Of a DNA stretch of 64,000 nt, positions 56,431 through 64,000 are shown in pieces; within the stretch, counting starts at the first letter, position 1, and each line of letters begins with the position of its first letter. The stretch is taken from positions 2,297,347 through 2,361,346 of the forward strand of contig NC_005071.1 of assembly GCF_000011485.1 (NCBI RefSeq), given 5' to 3'. Under the pieces are notes generated by a model. The model was not told the origin of the DNA, did no database searches, and was given only the letters and a program-made list of their open reading frames with translations. Source of the DNA: Prochlorococcus marinus str. MIT 9313. GTDB lineage: Bacteria > Cyanobacteriota > Cyanobacteriia > PCC-6307 > Cyanobiaceae. The position numbers were made by a program, and so were the translations under genes.

Positions 56431-57554
56431 GACTTCACCTCCTCCTTGCCATCCATTTCCAAGCGTGGATAGGTGCCGATCCTGCGCGCGACACCCAAGC
56501 GAGTAAGCAGGTTTCGTGGCCCACCCGCCTGCCACCAGCCCACAACACCTTCTGGTAGTGCCGTAACGACGAGAATAAACAAGCCTCCCAGGATAAATAG
56601 CCAGCCTTCTGGCCAAACCGTGCTGATTTGGCTCCTCGCCAAATTAATGACTAGAGCGCCAAGAATGGCACCAATCAAAGTTCCGCGTCCACCCACTGCC
56701 ACCCAAATCACCATGTCGATTGAGAAGGGAACAGTCATGTATTGAGGCGAGACGATGCCGGACTGCACGGTGTAAAGAGCACCACCGATGCCGGCCAAGC
56801 CACCAGCCATCGCAAACACGATGGTTTTAAACAAGGTGGGGTTGTAACCAGCAAAACGCAAACGCGGCTCATCATCGCGAATGGCGATCAACACTTCCCC
56901 AAAACGGCCACGCACCACCCAGCGCACAGCCAACCAGGCCAGGATCACCATCACGGCCGTTAACCAGAAGAAGCCTCGCTGCATGAATGCAGAGCCCACC
57001 TGCTGGCCAAAAAGCTCTGTGACATCGGTCTTAAGACCGTTGGTGCCATTGATCAGTTTCTGCTGTCCGTTGAAGAAATTAAAGAAAACCAGCAAGGCGG
57101 CCTGGGTAAGAATCGAAAAATAAACTCCCTTGATCCGGTTGCGGAACACCAAGTTGCCTAACAGCGCGGCAAGCAGTGCAGGGATCAACCAGATGGCAAT
57201 CAGCGTGAACCAAGGCGAATGAAACGGCTGCCAAAATCCAGGCAGTTGATCCACCCCATAAAGGCCAAAGAACTCTGGAATCCCGTTGGGTTGTTCGCTC
57301 GAGCTGTTGAGCTGAAGGTACATTGCGGCTGCGTAACCACCGAGCGCAAAGAAGATGCCCTGACCCAGGCTCAATAAGCCTGTAAAACCCCAAATCAAAT
57401 CGATGCCGAGGGCCACGATTGAGAGAGAGAGAAAACGACCGAGCAGGTTGAGCCCAAATACCGACACCACTGCAGGCGCCGCCACAATCGCAGCAATGAT
57501 CAAGACCCAGACAATCACCAGGGGCCAACGGCGTTGTTGAAACGCTTGCAACAT
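56427..57554 (-). CDS. urtC: Urea ABC transporter permease UrtC
   Basis: A 375-residue LivM-type permease with about nine membrane segments. The family core IWGFTGLLSLGQGIFFALGGYAAAMYL and the EAA-like loop FGEVLIAIRDDEPRLRFAGYN are present. An insertion with LNSSSEQPNGIPEFFGLYGVDQLPGFW faces the periplasm and is usual in UrtC. The ATG at 57554 lies four bases after urtB. Confidence 0.95.
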   Translation of the reverse strand: MLQAFQQRRWPLVIVWVLIIAAIVAAPAVVSVFGLNLLGRFLSLSIVALGIDLIWGFTGLLSLGQGIFFALGGYAAAMYLQLNSSSEQPNGIPEFFGLYGVDQLPGFWQPFHSPWFTLIAIWLIPALLAALLGNLVFRNRIKGVYFSILTQAALLVFFNFFNGQQKLINGTNGLKTDVTELFGQQVGSAFMQRGFFWLTAVMVILAWLAVRWVVRGRFGEVLIAIRDDEPRLRFAGYNPTLFKTIVFAMAGGLAGIGGALYTVQSGIVSPQYMTVPFSIDMVIWVAVGGRGTLIGAILGALVINLARSQISTVWPEGWLFILGGLFILVVTALPEGVVGWWQAGGPRNLLTRLGVARRIGTYPRLEMDGKEEVKS

Positions 57555-57558
57555 CGAT

Positions 57559-58713
57559 TTAAGCCTCCACCATGCGTCCCCTCTGGGGAAACAGACCAGC
57601 AGGTCGGAACTGCAGGAACACCACAATCAGCGCAAACACCATTACCTGGGCCATGCTCGTGGTAGCAAAAAAATCAACCACACTCGCCAAAGGCGCAGGC
57701 ATCGAAGGCCAGATACTGAGCAAACGGCCAGCACCGATCAGGTCTGTTAGCACCCCAATAGCAAAGGAGGCCAACACGGTACCGAACAGATTTCCCACAC
57801 CTCCAAGCACCACCACCATGAAGCAACCAACGATATAAGAAGTGCCGACGTTGGGTCCCACGGAGCCCAACAAAGACACCGCGACCCCAGCGATGCCAGC
57901 CAAACCGGAGCCGATACCAAAGGTAAGCACATCCACAGTATCGGTTGAGATTCCAAGGCAATCACTCATGGAACGATTCTGAGTCACTGCCCTGATGCGC
58001 ATCCCCCACACACTGCGATTCAAAAACCAGGTGATACCGAGTACAGCGAGGATCGTGATCACAATGATCACCAAGCGTGGTACAGGGAAGGTCATGCCCG
58101 ACAGTTCAATCCCCCCACGCATCCACTTAGGTGCCGTGACATCGACATTGCGAGAGGTCGCACGAGCGATACGACTGATCTGAGAGGCCAAACCACCCGC
58201 CAGTAACACCCCAGCCAGAGCCGACACAAGCCAGCTTCCAGCACGCACCAAGCGGGCCCGAGGCCCCTGCAAAAGCTTGTCAGGAAGAATGATCGGCAGA
58301 CTGAAACCAAGCACTAACGCCAGCACCAAGCCAGCCGCATAAGCCAATGGAAAACTGCGCACAAACTGCTGCAGAATCAGGCTAACGCCCCATGTCGCCA
58401 ACAATGTCTCCAACGGGTTGCCGTAGAGACGACGAATCACGGTGCGTTCTAGCAAGATACCAACCACACCACTAACGATGAAGGCCAGAGGAATCGCCAC
58501 CAACACATAAGCGTTGTAGAAAGGCTGCAGAGCAGGCAGCTTGAAGATCAGCTGTACCACATAAGTGGTGTAGGCCCCGAGCATGATCAACTCGCCATGG
58601 GCGAGGTTAATGACACCCATCAGGCCGAAGACTATCGCCAGTCCGAGGGCAGCAACCAGCAGCACCGAGCCGATGGCCACACCATTGAAAAGACTTTCAA
58701 GAAGCAGTTGCAC
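57559..58713 (-). CDS. urtB: Urea ABC transporter permease UrtB
   Basis: A 384-residue LivH-type permease. GLAIVFGLMGVINLAHGELIMLGAYTTYVV is the family start, and SMSDCLGISTDTVDVLTFGIGSGLAGIAGV the EAA-like region. It has about eight to nine membrane segments. It follows urtA with a 98-base gap that contains a GC-rich hairpin. Confidence 0.95.
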   Translation of the reverse strand: MQLLLESLFNGVAIGSVLLVAALGLAIVFGLMGVINLAHGELIMLGAYTTYVVQLIFKLPALQPFYNAYVLVAIPLAFIVSGVVGILLERTVIRRLYGNPLETLLATWGVSLILQQFVRSFPLAYAAGLVLALVLGFSLPIILPDKLLQGPRARLVRAGSWLVSALAGVLLAGGLASQISRIARATSRNVDVTAPKWMRGGIELSGMTFPVPRLVIIVITILAVLGITWFLNRSVWGMRIRAVTQNRSMSDCLGISTDTVDVLTFGIGSGLAGIAGVAVSLLGSVGPNVGTSYIVGCFMVVVLGGVGNLFGTVLASFAIGVLTDLIGAGRLLSIWPSMPAPLASVVDFFATTSMAQVMVFALIVVFLQFRPAGLFPQRGRMVEA

Positions 58714-58746
58714 GGGCGAAGATCAGAGACCGGAAAAACGACGAAA

Positions 58747-58772
58747 GGAGGAGCCCGTTTCCGGACTCCTCC
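58747..58772. promoter_or_regulatory. GC-rich hairpin between urtA and urtB
   Basis: GGAGGAG at 58747-58753 pairs with CTCCTCC at 58766-58772, and inside it CCG pairs with CGG across one mismatch, leaving a TTTC loop. On the coding (minus) strand it is followed by a T-containing stretch (TTTCGTCGTTTTT). Such intergenic hairpins after solute-binding protein genes often act as partial terminators or 3' stabilisers and raise binding-protein levels over the permease. Confidence 0.6.
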
Positions 58773-58811
58773 CAAACAATGCCAAAGCGGAAAAACGCCT
58801 TGGCGAGGCAA

Positions 58812-60107
58812 TCAAAGCTTGTACTTTTCGCCTTTGTTGGCATCAGTCCAGTCGCAAGCATAGCCCTTAGAACTGGGCTCGAACTGGTTCCAAGCCTGTG
58901 GAGCCACAGGGCCATCGGTCTCTTCGAGAATCTCGAACTGACCATCTTTGGTGATCTTGCCGATACGTACGGTCTGGGACAGGTGATGGTTTGGCATCAC
59001 TTTCACAGGACCCTGAGGCGCATCAAACTCAATTCCGATCAAAGCTTCACGTACCTTGTCGTCATCAAAGCTATTGGCCTTCTCGACCGCAGCTTTCCAC
59101 AGATACACCATGTTGTAAGCCGACTCCTGAGGGTCAGCAACCTGACGGTCATTGCCATATTTGGCCTTGAAGTCAGATGCAAACTTCTTCGAAGCAGGCG
59201 TATCAATCGACATCATGTAATTCCAAGCCCCATAGTGTCCCTCAAGGAACTCAGGCCCGATCGTGCTGATCTCTTCTTCCGCGATGGAATAGCTCATCAC
59301 GTAGTAGCCATTTTCAGGAGTAAGTCCGGCATCCTGAATCTGCTTAAAGAAAGCAACGTTCTGGTCACCATTGAGGGTGTTGATGATCACACCACCATCA
59401 GGTAATGCCTTCTTGATCTTGGCAATGATCGGCGCCACTTCAGTGTTGCCGAGGGGCAAATAATCCTCTCCAACCACTTTGCCACCTAGAGCTTTGACCT
59501 GCTCCTTAGTGATGGTATTGGAGGTGCGAGGGAAAACGTAATCAGAACCTACAAGGAAGAAGGGCTTGCCAGCAGCGGGCGACTTCTCGAACATGAACTT
59601 GGTTGCAGGCTCCGACTGCTGATTCGGAGTCGCACCTGTGTAGAAGATGTTATTGGAACACTCCTGGCCTTCGTACTGAATCGGGTAATAGAGGAATGCA
59701 TTCTTCGATTCGTAAACCGGCAGCATCGCCTTACGGCTTGCGGAAGTCCAACCACCAAAGACAACAGGAACACTATCTTGATCGATCAACTTCTTGGACT
59801 TCTCAGCGAAGGTTGGCCAATCAGAAGCGCCATCTTCAACGATGTAGTCGATCTTGTATTTCTTGCCATCAACTTCAACACCACCGGCAGCGTTGATCTC
59901 TTCAATCGCCATTTTCTCTGTGTCCACAAGGGTGGACTCCGAGATGGCCATGGTGCCACTTAAGGAATGGAGGATACCAACCGTGACCGTGTCGTCGAAA
60001 TCGGTATTAGCGGTTTTATCACTACCACCACCGCAAGCCGTAATGCTGACACCAACGGCGGTTGCGGCGAAGCCAGCCACAAGGCGCTTGGAGAATGAAA
60101 CGTTCAT
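58812..60107 (-). CDS. urtA: Urea ABC transporter substrate-binding protein UrtA
   Basis: A 431-residue lipoprotein that captures urea. The N-terminus MNVSFSKRLVAGFAATAVGV leads to the lipobox SITAC, so it is anchored to the membrane by lipid. VGILHSLSGTMAISESTLVDTEKMAIEEINAAGG is the usual start of the binding domain, and VFGGWTSASRKAMLPVYE a conserved ligand-site segment. It heads urtABCDE, with an NtcA-type promoter 50-95 bases upstream. Confidence 0.96.
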   Translation of the reverse strand: MNVSFSKRLVAGFAATAVGVSITACGGGSDKTANTDFDDTVTVGILHSLSGTMAISESTLVDTEKMAIEEINAAGGVEVDGKKYKIDYIVEDGASDWPTFAEKSKKLIDQDSVPVVFGGWTSASRKAMLPVYESKNAFLYYPIQYEGQECSNNIFYTGATPNQQSEPATKFMFEKSPAAGKPFFLVGSDYVFPRTSNTITKEQVKALGGKVVGEDYLPLGNTEVAPIIAKIKKALPDGGVIINTLNGDQNVAFFKQIQDAGLTPENGYYVMSYSIAEEEISTIGPEFLEGHYGAWNYMMSIDTPASKKFASDFKAKYGNDRQVADPQESAYNMVYLWKAAVEKANSFDDDKVREALIGIEFDAPQGPVKVMPNHHLSQTVRIGKITKDGQFEILEETDGPVAPQAWNQFEPSSKGYACDWTDANKGEKYKL

Positions 60108-60159
60108 TGAAACCGTAGATAGGCAGAATATGGAGCACGCCTATTCGGGCGGCCTGGGG

Positions 60160-60201
60160 AACGTAAAGATCAGCCAGGCATGATTCTGTAGTGAATGATA
60201 C
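60160..60201 (-). promoter_or_regulatory. NtcA-activated promoter of urtABCDE
   Basis: On the minus strand, GTATCATTCACTAC (60188-60201) is a perfect GTA-N8-TAC NtcA box. Exactly 22 bases further lies TACGTT (60160-60165), a TAN3T -10 box. This is the canonical class II NtcA promoter layout, 53 bases before the urtA ATG. It predicts activation under nitrogen limitation. Confidence 0.85.
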
Positions 60202-60224
60202 AAAGCCCTTTGCGCTGATCATTG

Positions 60225-60833
60225 CTAAGGGCGATTTGGTAGCTGTTGCAACAAAAAGTGCAGCACGCTCTCCAAGCCATCGCCGCTCCGCAAGTTGGTG
60301 AAACACCAAGGGCGCTCTCCCCGCATCCGCGTCGTATCGCGCTTCATCACTTCCAAATCGGCCCCGACATGGACAGCGAGATCAATCTTGTTGATCACCA
60401 ATAAATCCGAGCGTGTAATCCCAGGGCCACCCTTGCGAGGGATCTTGTCGCCAGCCGCCACATCAATCACATAGATGCAAAGGTCCACCAATTCTGGACT
60501 GAAGCTGGCGGCAAGATTATCGCCACCACTCTCAACAAGCACAACATCAAGATCTGGAAAATTTCGCTCCAGATCTTCTACGGCCGCGCGATTAATCGAA
60601 CAATCCTCACGAATAGCAGTATGAGGACAACCGCCTGTTTCTACTCCGCGAATACGCTCTGGCTCAAGAGCTCCAACACGCGTCAAGAACTCTGCATCTT
60701 CCTGGGTATAGATGTCGTTGGTGACAACTGCCAATTGCAACTGATCTCGTAGACGGCGACACATTGCCTCCACTAGTGCTGTCTTACCGGAACCCACCGG
60801 GCCAGCCACACCTAAACGCAGTTTGCTACTCAT
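60225..60833 (-). CDS. ureG: Urease accessory protein UreG
   Basis: A 202-residue GTPase that drives nickel insertion into urease. The P-loop is [21 protein letters not shown], the CPH metal-binding motif is in [15 protein letters not shown], and [19 protein letters not shown] is the switch region. Its start overlaps the ureF stop by one base. The urtA promoter lies just downstream. Confidence 0.96.
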   Translation of the reverse strand: MSSKLRLGVAGPVGSGKTALVEAMCRRLRDQLQLAVVTNDIYTQEDAEFLTRVGALEPERIRGVETGGCPHTAIREDCSINRAAVEDLERNFPDLDVVLVESGGDNLAASFSPELVDLCIYVIDVAAGDKIPRKGGPGITRSDLLVINKIDLAVHVGADLEVMKRDTTRMRGERPWCFTNLRSGDGLESVLHFLLQQLPNRP

Positions 60834-61516
60834 CAGCTCCGGAATAATCGGGAATACAGCTCAGCATGGGAGAGCTGTGCAATAGCAGAACCCACTCCTC
60901 CGCACCAAAGCTGCTTTGGATCCACATCAAGCAAGCTACGGGCCTGCATTTCAATCAGCGGCTGAAGCTGACGCTGCAACCGTTGTGCCTCAGTTGGCCC
61001 AAGCGGAACAAGACGCACGGCCGCACTGAGCTGATTAGCCACCCAGCCAAACAAGTAACCCTGCACAACCTCCAAAGGCGTTATCTCCCAAGACAAACCA
61101 GCCCAAGCCCACGCCACTGGCCAACCAAAATCCACTCCTCCATCAGGGAGAGGATAACCCAGGTCAGCTAATAACTGCAAAAGAGAGCGACCCATCTGCT
61201 GTTGCTGCGCTCTTACTTCAGCCGCATCTCGCAGTGCAATCAACCATTGAGCCCAATCGCGCACGTCAGTGCCATGGTCAACTTTGCCCTGCTCAGCACT
61301 CACCTGCCATTGGCTGAGGGAATGACGCAGCGGGCGCAAAGCAGCAGCTTCGATCATGACCTGCCCGCGACTGAGCTCCGCCTCCAACCAACTTGCCAAA
61401 GTTGCTCGATCCTGAAGCTGATCTCGCTGCACCAGCAGTTCCAAACCCTCCGAATAACTGAACGCACCCACCGGCAAAGCCGGGCTAACAAGCTGAAGCA
61501 AAGCGAGACTGCTCAT
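60833..61516 (-). CDS. ureF: Urease accessory protein UreF
   Basis: A 227-residue helical protein that links UreD and UreG on apo-urease. [23 protein letters not shown] is the conserved start and [20 protein letters not shown] a typical C-terminal helix. It overlaps the ureE stop and the ureG start by one base each, giving a tightly coupled ureE-ureF-ureG operon. Confidence 0.93.
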   Translation of the reverse strand: MSSLALLQLVSPALPVGAFSYSEGLELLVQRDQLQDRATLASWLEAELSRGQVMIEAAALRPLRHSLSQWQVSAEQGKVDHGTDVRDWAQWLIALRDAAEVRAQQQQMGRSLLQLLADLGYPLPDGGVDFGWPVAWAWAGLSWEITPLEVVQGYLFGWVANQLSAAVRLVPLGPTEAQRLQRQLQPLIEMQARSLLDVDPKQLWCGGVGSAIAQLSHAELYSRLFRS

Positions 61517-62041
61517 TAGTGATGACGTTGTTGCTGCCCATCAATGGGCTGGTGATCATGGCTATGGACGCCTTGATAGGCCCCAGGCTCCGGATAAAAT
61601 GGCTCCATCAGAGACTCCAAAGCCAAGCCACGCACCCGCAGCAGATCGGCTAAGACAGGATCATCTAGCAAACGCAGCTGCTGCGTGCGTAGCTCTAGTG
61701 CCACGTGACGATTACCCAAGTGATAAGCCGCCTCAAGCAGAGCCAGTTCTGAAGGAGCCCTAACCACCAACAGTTTCTCAGGAGCAGCGACCACCCTCAC
61801 CAAAACAGGCCCTTCCGCCGCAGCCAAACTTTCTCCAGGCTGCAATGGGCCCTGCCGCGGCAATTGCAATAAGCAATAAGACGGACTGACCACAAGCCGT
61901 GCATCGCAGCCCTCGCAAACGTGTGCGTTCTTCAGCAGTGAGAGGCAATTCCATACAAGCCTCAACCCCAACAGCATCAAGCCTGCGGGTGAGCACCGGA
62001 ACAGTATCGAGAGAAGGAAAATCGACCAAGCTCATGACCAT
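61516..62041 (-). pseudogene. ureE: Urease nickel chaperone UreE, frameshifted
   Basis: The N-terminal part (from ATG 62041: VPVLTRRLDAVGVEACMELP, LTAEERTRLRGLRCTACGQSVLL) and the C-terminal part (QLPRQGPLQPGESLAAAEGPV to a His-rich tail HSHDHQPIDGQQQRHH) are typical UreE but lie in different frames. The break is a 7-base tandem duplication (GCAATAA twice on the plus strand, 61866-61879). Removing one unit restores SVLLQLPRQGP without a gap. As written, the first frame runs on as unrelated sequence. The His-rich nickel-binding tail is therefore not translated with the core. Confidence 0.85.
61866..61879. repeat. 7-bp tandem duplication breaking ureE
   Basis: Two perfect copies of GCAATAA side by side. 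One copy fits the UreE reading frame; two shift it by one. Gain or loss of one unit by strand slippage would switch the gene off or on. Confidence 0.95.
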
Positions 62042-62118
62042 AAGCCTGCCAAACGGCAACTGCTCCATCCGTGAGTATTGCTAAAGAGTTAAACCGTGCT
62101 CGATCACAGCGTGCTCCG

Positions 62119-63078
62119 ATGACTGGCGATAGACCCTGGCACGGCCAATGTTCCTTGCAACTGATCAGCAAAACTGCGACAGACGATCTTCAATCCCAGC
62201 TCACCGTGCATCAGAGCCAATGCACGGCTCCATTCAAGATTCAGCGTGCCAATCTTGATCACGACGGCCGCTGTCAACTGCCCTTACTTCACACCGCAGG
62301 GGGTTTGGTCGGAGGAGATCAGCTCAGTGTGAATGTCAAAGCTGGAGCAGACAGCCGCGGCCTGGTCACGAGTGTGGCTGCCCAGAAGGTCTATGGCTCC
62401 GTAGGCCGCTCCAAACAACACCCCAAAGGCCGCTGGGCAAGTCAAGAGTGTCACTTCGAACTAGAAACCAATGCTGATCTGGAATGGTTACCCCAAGAGC
62501 TCGTGGTTTTTCAAGGAGGCCTCTACAAGCAACGGATGCAAGTCGAACTGCAACCAAAAGCCAGTTTTCTCTGCGCCGAAGTGGTGCGCCTAGGTCGCAC
62601 AGCTGCTGGAGAAACACTGAACGAAGGCGCCTGGAGGTCAAGCCTGGAGATCTGCCGACAAACCCCGATTGGTCGTCAATGGGAACTAGTCGATCAACTC
62701 GAGCTCAACAGCGAAGTGCTGCAGAGTTTGCACGGCATGGGGACACAGCCCGTGTTCGGATCTTTTGTTTGGGCCGCACCGCATCCTCTGACTGCCGACG
62801 TGATGGAGATACTTCTGCGGAACTGTCGAACAGATCGCGCAAACCTAGAAGGGTCCATGGCTTGTGGTGGTCTCGATCAAGGCTTAGTGGCCCGATATAT
62901 AGGGCCATCAAGCCAAGCCGCGCGCCAATGGTTTTCCCGCCTCTGGGCCCGCACACGCCAGCTACGGCGGCTAAGCACTCCTCAACCTCCACGAGAATGG
63001 CCCCTGCAAGAAGAGGGAACGTTCTCAAACGAAAGGTTCACAAAGGACCATCAATCGCCTTCTGCCTCGCCACACTGA
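62119..63078 (+). CDS. ureD: Urease accessory protein UreD
   Basis: About 319 residues from the ATG at 62119; a GTG at 62071 would add 16 residues with no family look. UreD is the scaffold that binds apo-urease and accepts UreF and UreG. Conserved segments are LLHTAGGLVGGDQLSVNV, SVAAQKVYGS, LEWLPQELVVFQGG and EVVRLGRTAAGE. It is divergent from ureE and first in ureD-ureA-ureB-ureC. Confidence 0.93.
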   Translation: MTGDRPWHGQCSLQLISKTATDDLQSQLTVHQSQCTAPFKIQRANLDHDGRCQLPLLHTAGGLVGGDQLSVNVKAGADSRGLVTSVAAQKVYGSVGRSKQHPKGRWASQECHFELETNADLEWLPQELVVFQGGLYKQRMQVELQPKASFLCAEVVRLGRTAAGETLNEGAWRSSLEICRQTPIGRQWELVDQLELNSEVLQSLHGMGTQPVFGSFVWAAPHPLTADVMEILLRNCRTDRANLEGSMACGGLDQGLVARYIGPSSQAARQWFSRLWARTRQLRRLSTPQPPREWPLQEEGTFSNERFTKDHQSPSASPH

Positions 63079-63096
63079 AATGAAATCCTGGCTTCC

Positions 63097-63399
63097 ATGC
63101 ACCTCAGCCCCCAGGAAAAAGACAAACTCCTGATCGTCACCGCTGCCCTGCTTGCAGAACGACGCCTCAACCGCGGCCTGCGGCTCAACCACCCCGAAGC
63201 CGTGGCCTGGCTCAGCTTCCTTGTCATCGAAGGCGCTCGTGACGGCCAATCCGTCGCGGAGCTGATGGCCGAAGGCAGCACCTGGCTGCGTCGCGATCAG
63301 GTGATGGATGGTGTTCCCGAACTGATCCCGGAGGTGCAAATCGAAGCCGTCTTTAAGGACGGCACCAAATTGGTCACCCTCCACGACCCCATCCGCTAA
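63097..63399 (+). CDS. ureA: Urease gamma subunit
   Basis: A 100-residue structural subunit. [20 protein letters not shown] at the start and [35 protein letters not shown] at the end are nearly invariant in UreA. It is followed by ureB after nine bases. Together the three subunits form the (alpha-beta-gamma)3 urease. Confidence 0.97.
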   Translation: MHLSPQEKDKLLIVTAALLAERRLNRGLRLNHPEAVAWLSFLVIEGARDGQSVAELMAEGSTWLRRDQVMDGVPELIPEVQIEAVFKDGTKLVTLHDPIR

Positions 63400-63408
63400 A
63401 AAATCCCC

Positions 63409-63726
63409 ATGCCTCCGCTAATCCCCGGTGAACTGATTCCTGAACCGGGCACGCTTGAACTCAACAGCAACCGGCCAACCCTCACCCTGCGCGTGGCCAA
63501 TAGTGGCGATCGACCGATCCAAGTTGGCTCCCACTTTCACTTTTTCGAGACCAATACAGCTCTGCACTTCGATCGTGATGCTGCACGGGGGCACCGATTG
63601 GACATCCCTGCTGGAACAGCGATCCGCTTCGAACCCGGCGACGAACGTGACGTGCGCCTGGTTGCCCTTGCTGGTCACCGCAAGGTTTTTGGTTTCAACG
63701 GTCTGGTCAACGGACCCCTCGACTGA
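63409..63726 (+). CDS. ureB: Urease beta subunit
   Basis: A 105-residue subunit with [63 protein letters not shown] and [11 protein letters not shown], all typical of UreB. ureC begins 36 bases later. Confidence 0.97.
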   Translation: MPPLIPGELIPEPGTLELNSNRPTLTLRVANSGDRPIQVGSHFHFFETNTALHFDRDAARGHRLDIPAGTAIRFEPGDERDVRLVALAGHRKVFGFNGLVNGPLD

Positions 63727-63762
63727 ACTGCTTCTACACCTCGTCCCTTTCGCTGCATTGCT

Positions 63763-64000
63763 ATGGCCTACCGGATCGATCGCCAGGCCTACGCCGAAAC
63801 CTACGGCCCCACCACAGGTGACCGCATACGCCTAGCAGACACCGAGTTGATCCTGGAGGTGGAACGCGATTTCACCACCTACGGCGAAGAAGTCAAATTC
63901 GGTGGAGGGAAAGTGATCCGCGACGGCATGGGGCAATCCCAGCAATCCCGCGCCAATGGTGCTGTTGACACCGTGATCACCAATGCCCTGATCCTCGACT
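63763..64000 (+). CDS. ureC: Urease alpha subunit, N-terminal part
   Basis: The first 79 residues of the catalytic subunit, starting [20 protein letters not shown] and continuing through [33 protein letters not shown]. The nickel ligands and the carbamylated lysine are beyond the window edge, so integrity of the active site cannot be judged. It hydrolyses urea to ammonia and carbamate. Confidence 0.97.
   Translation, partial: MAYRIDRQAYAETYGPTTGDRIRLADTELILEVERDFTTYGEEVKFGGGKVIRDGMGQSQQSRANGAVDTVITNALILD

Overview
The window looks like a chromosome segment of a marine picocyanobacterium, most likely a moderate-GC, low-light Prochlorococcus of the MIT9313 type or a close marine Synechococcus. 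The grounds are compact gene packing, oxygenic chlorophyll biosynthesis genes (acsF, ycf54), Group 2 sigma factor, cyanobacterial urea uptake and urease genes, and many small lineage-type hypothetical proteins. No rRNA, prophage, insertion sequence or CRISPR array was seen. One tRNA (Val-UAC) is present. Species assignment is inference from reading, not from a search.

Layout. 1-4.4 kb: start of gcvH, a methionine gamma-lyase-like enzyme, and two DesC-type fatty acid desaturases flanking an antisense HTH gene. 4.4-16.6 kb: housekeeping (rplI, dnaB, mnmG, chorismate lyase, SprT-like protease, ligA) plus small membrane proteins, a TVP38-type protein and a flavin oxidoreductase. 16.7-22.6 kb: a three-gene ABC-2 exporter behind valS. 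22.6-28 kb: a gene-poor stretch, then ycf54, a 2Fe-2S ferredoxin and acsF (chlorophyll E-ring cyclase), an ArsR regulator with pentapeptide-repeat protein, and pdxH. 28-30 kb: an unusual fusion of a degenerate sigma-54-activator AAA+ domain to a membrane polyferredoxin.

30-38 kb is a zinc-handling island: znuB-znuC and znuA diverge from one Zur-type palindrome, followed by a His/Asp-rich outer-membrane protein with 54-bp tandem repeats, an operon of a YcgR-type permease, a frameshifted YcgQ-type partner and an unrecognised exported protein, then a Fur-family regulator that is probably Zur. 38-44 kb is looser: an IscA-like protein, tRNA-Val with terminator, mazG, arfB and an inverted truncated arfB copy, speE-speB. 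44-54.9 kb: gcvT, aspS, a sigma factor, dps, pyrG, queE/queC with an ecotin-type protease inhibitor between them, and pabB-pabC.

54.9-64 kb is a urea module: urtABCDE under a textbook NtcA promoter, then ureG-ureF-ureE and, divergently, ureD-ureA-ureB-ureC (ureC runs off the edge). ureE is broken by a 7-bp tandem duplication. Agmatinase (speB) at 43 kb makes urea internally, so the urease could serve both internal and imported urea. The observations most worth a second look are the AAA+/polyferredoxin fusion, the zinc island with its unknown exported gene and repeat-bearing outer-membrane protein, the ecotin with an Arg reactive site, the ycf54-ferredoxin-acsF cluster, and the ureE and ycgQ frameshifts.
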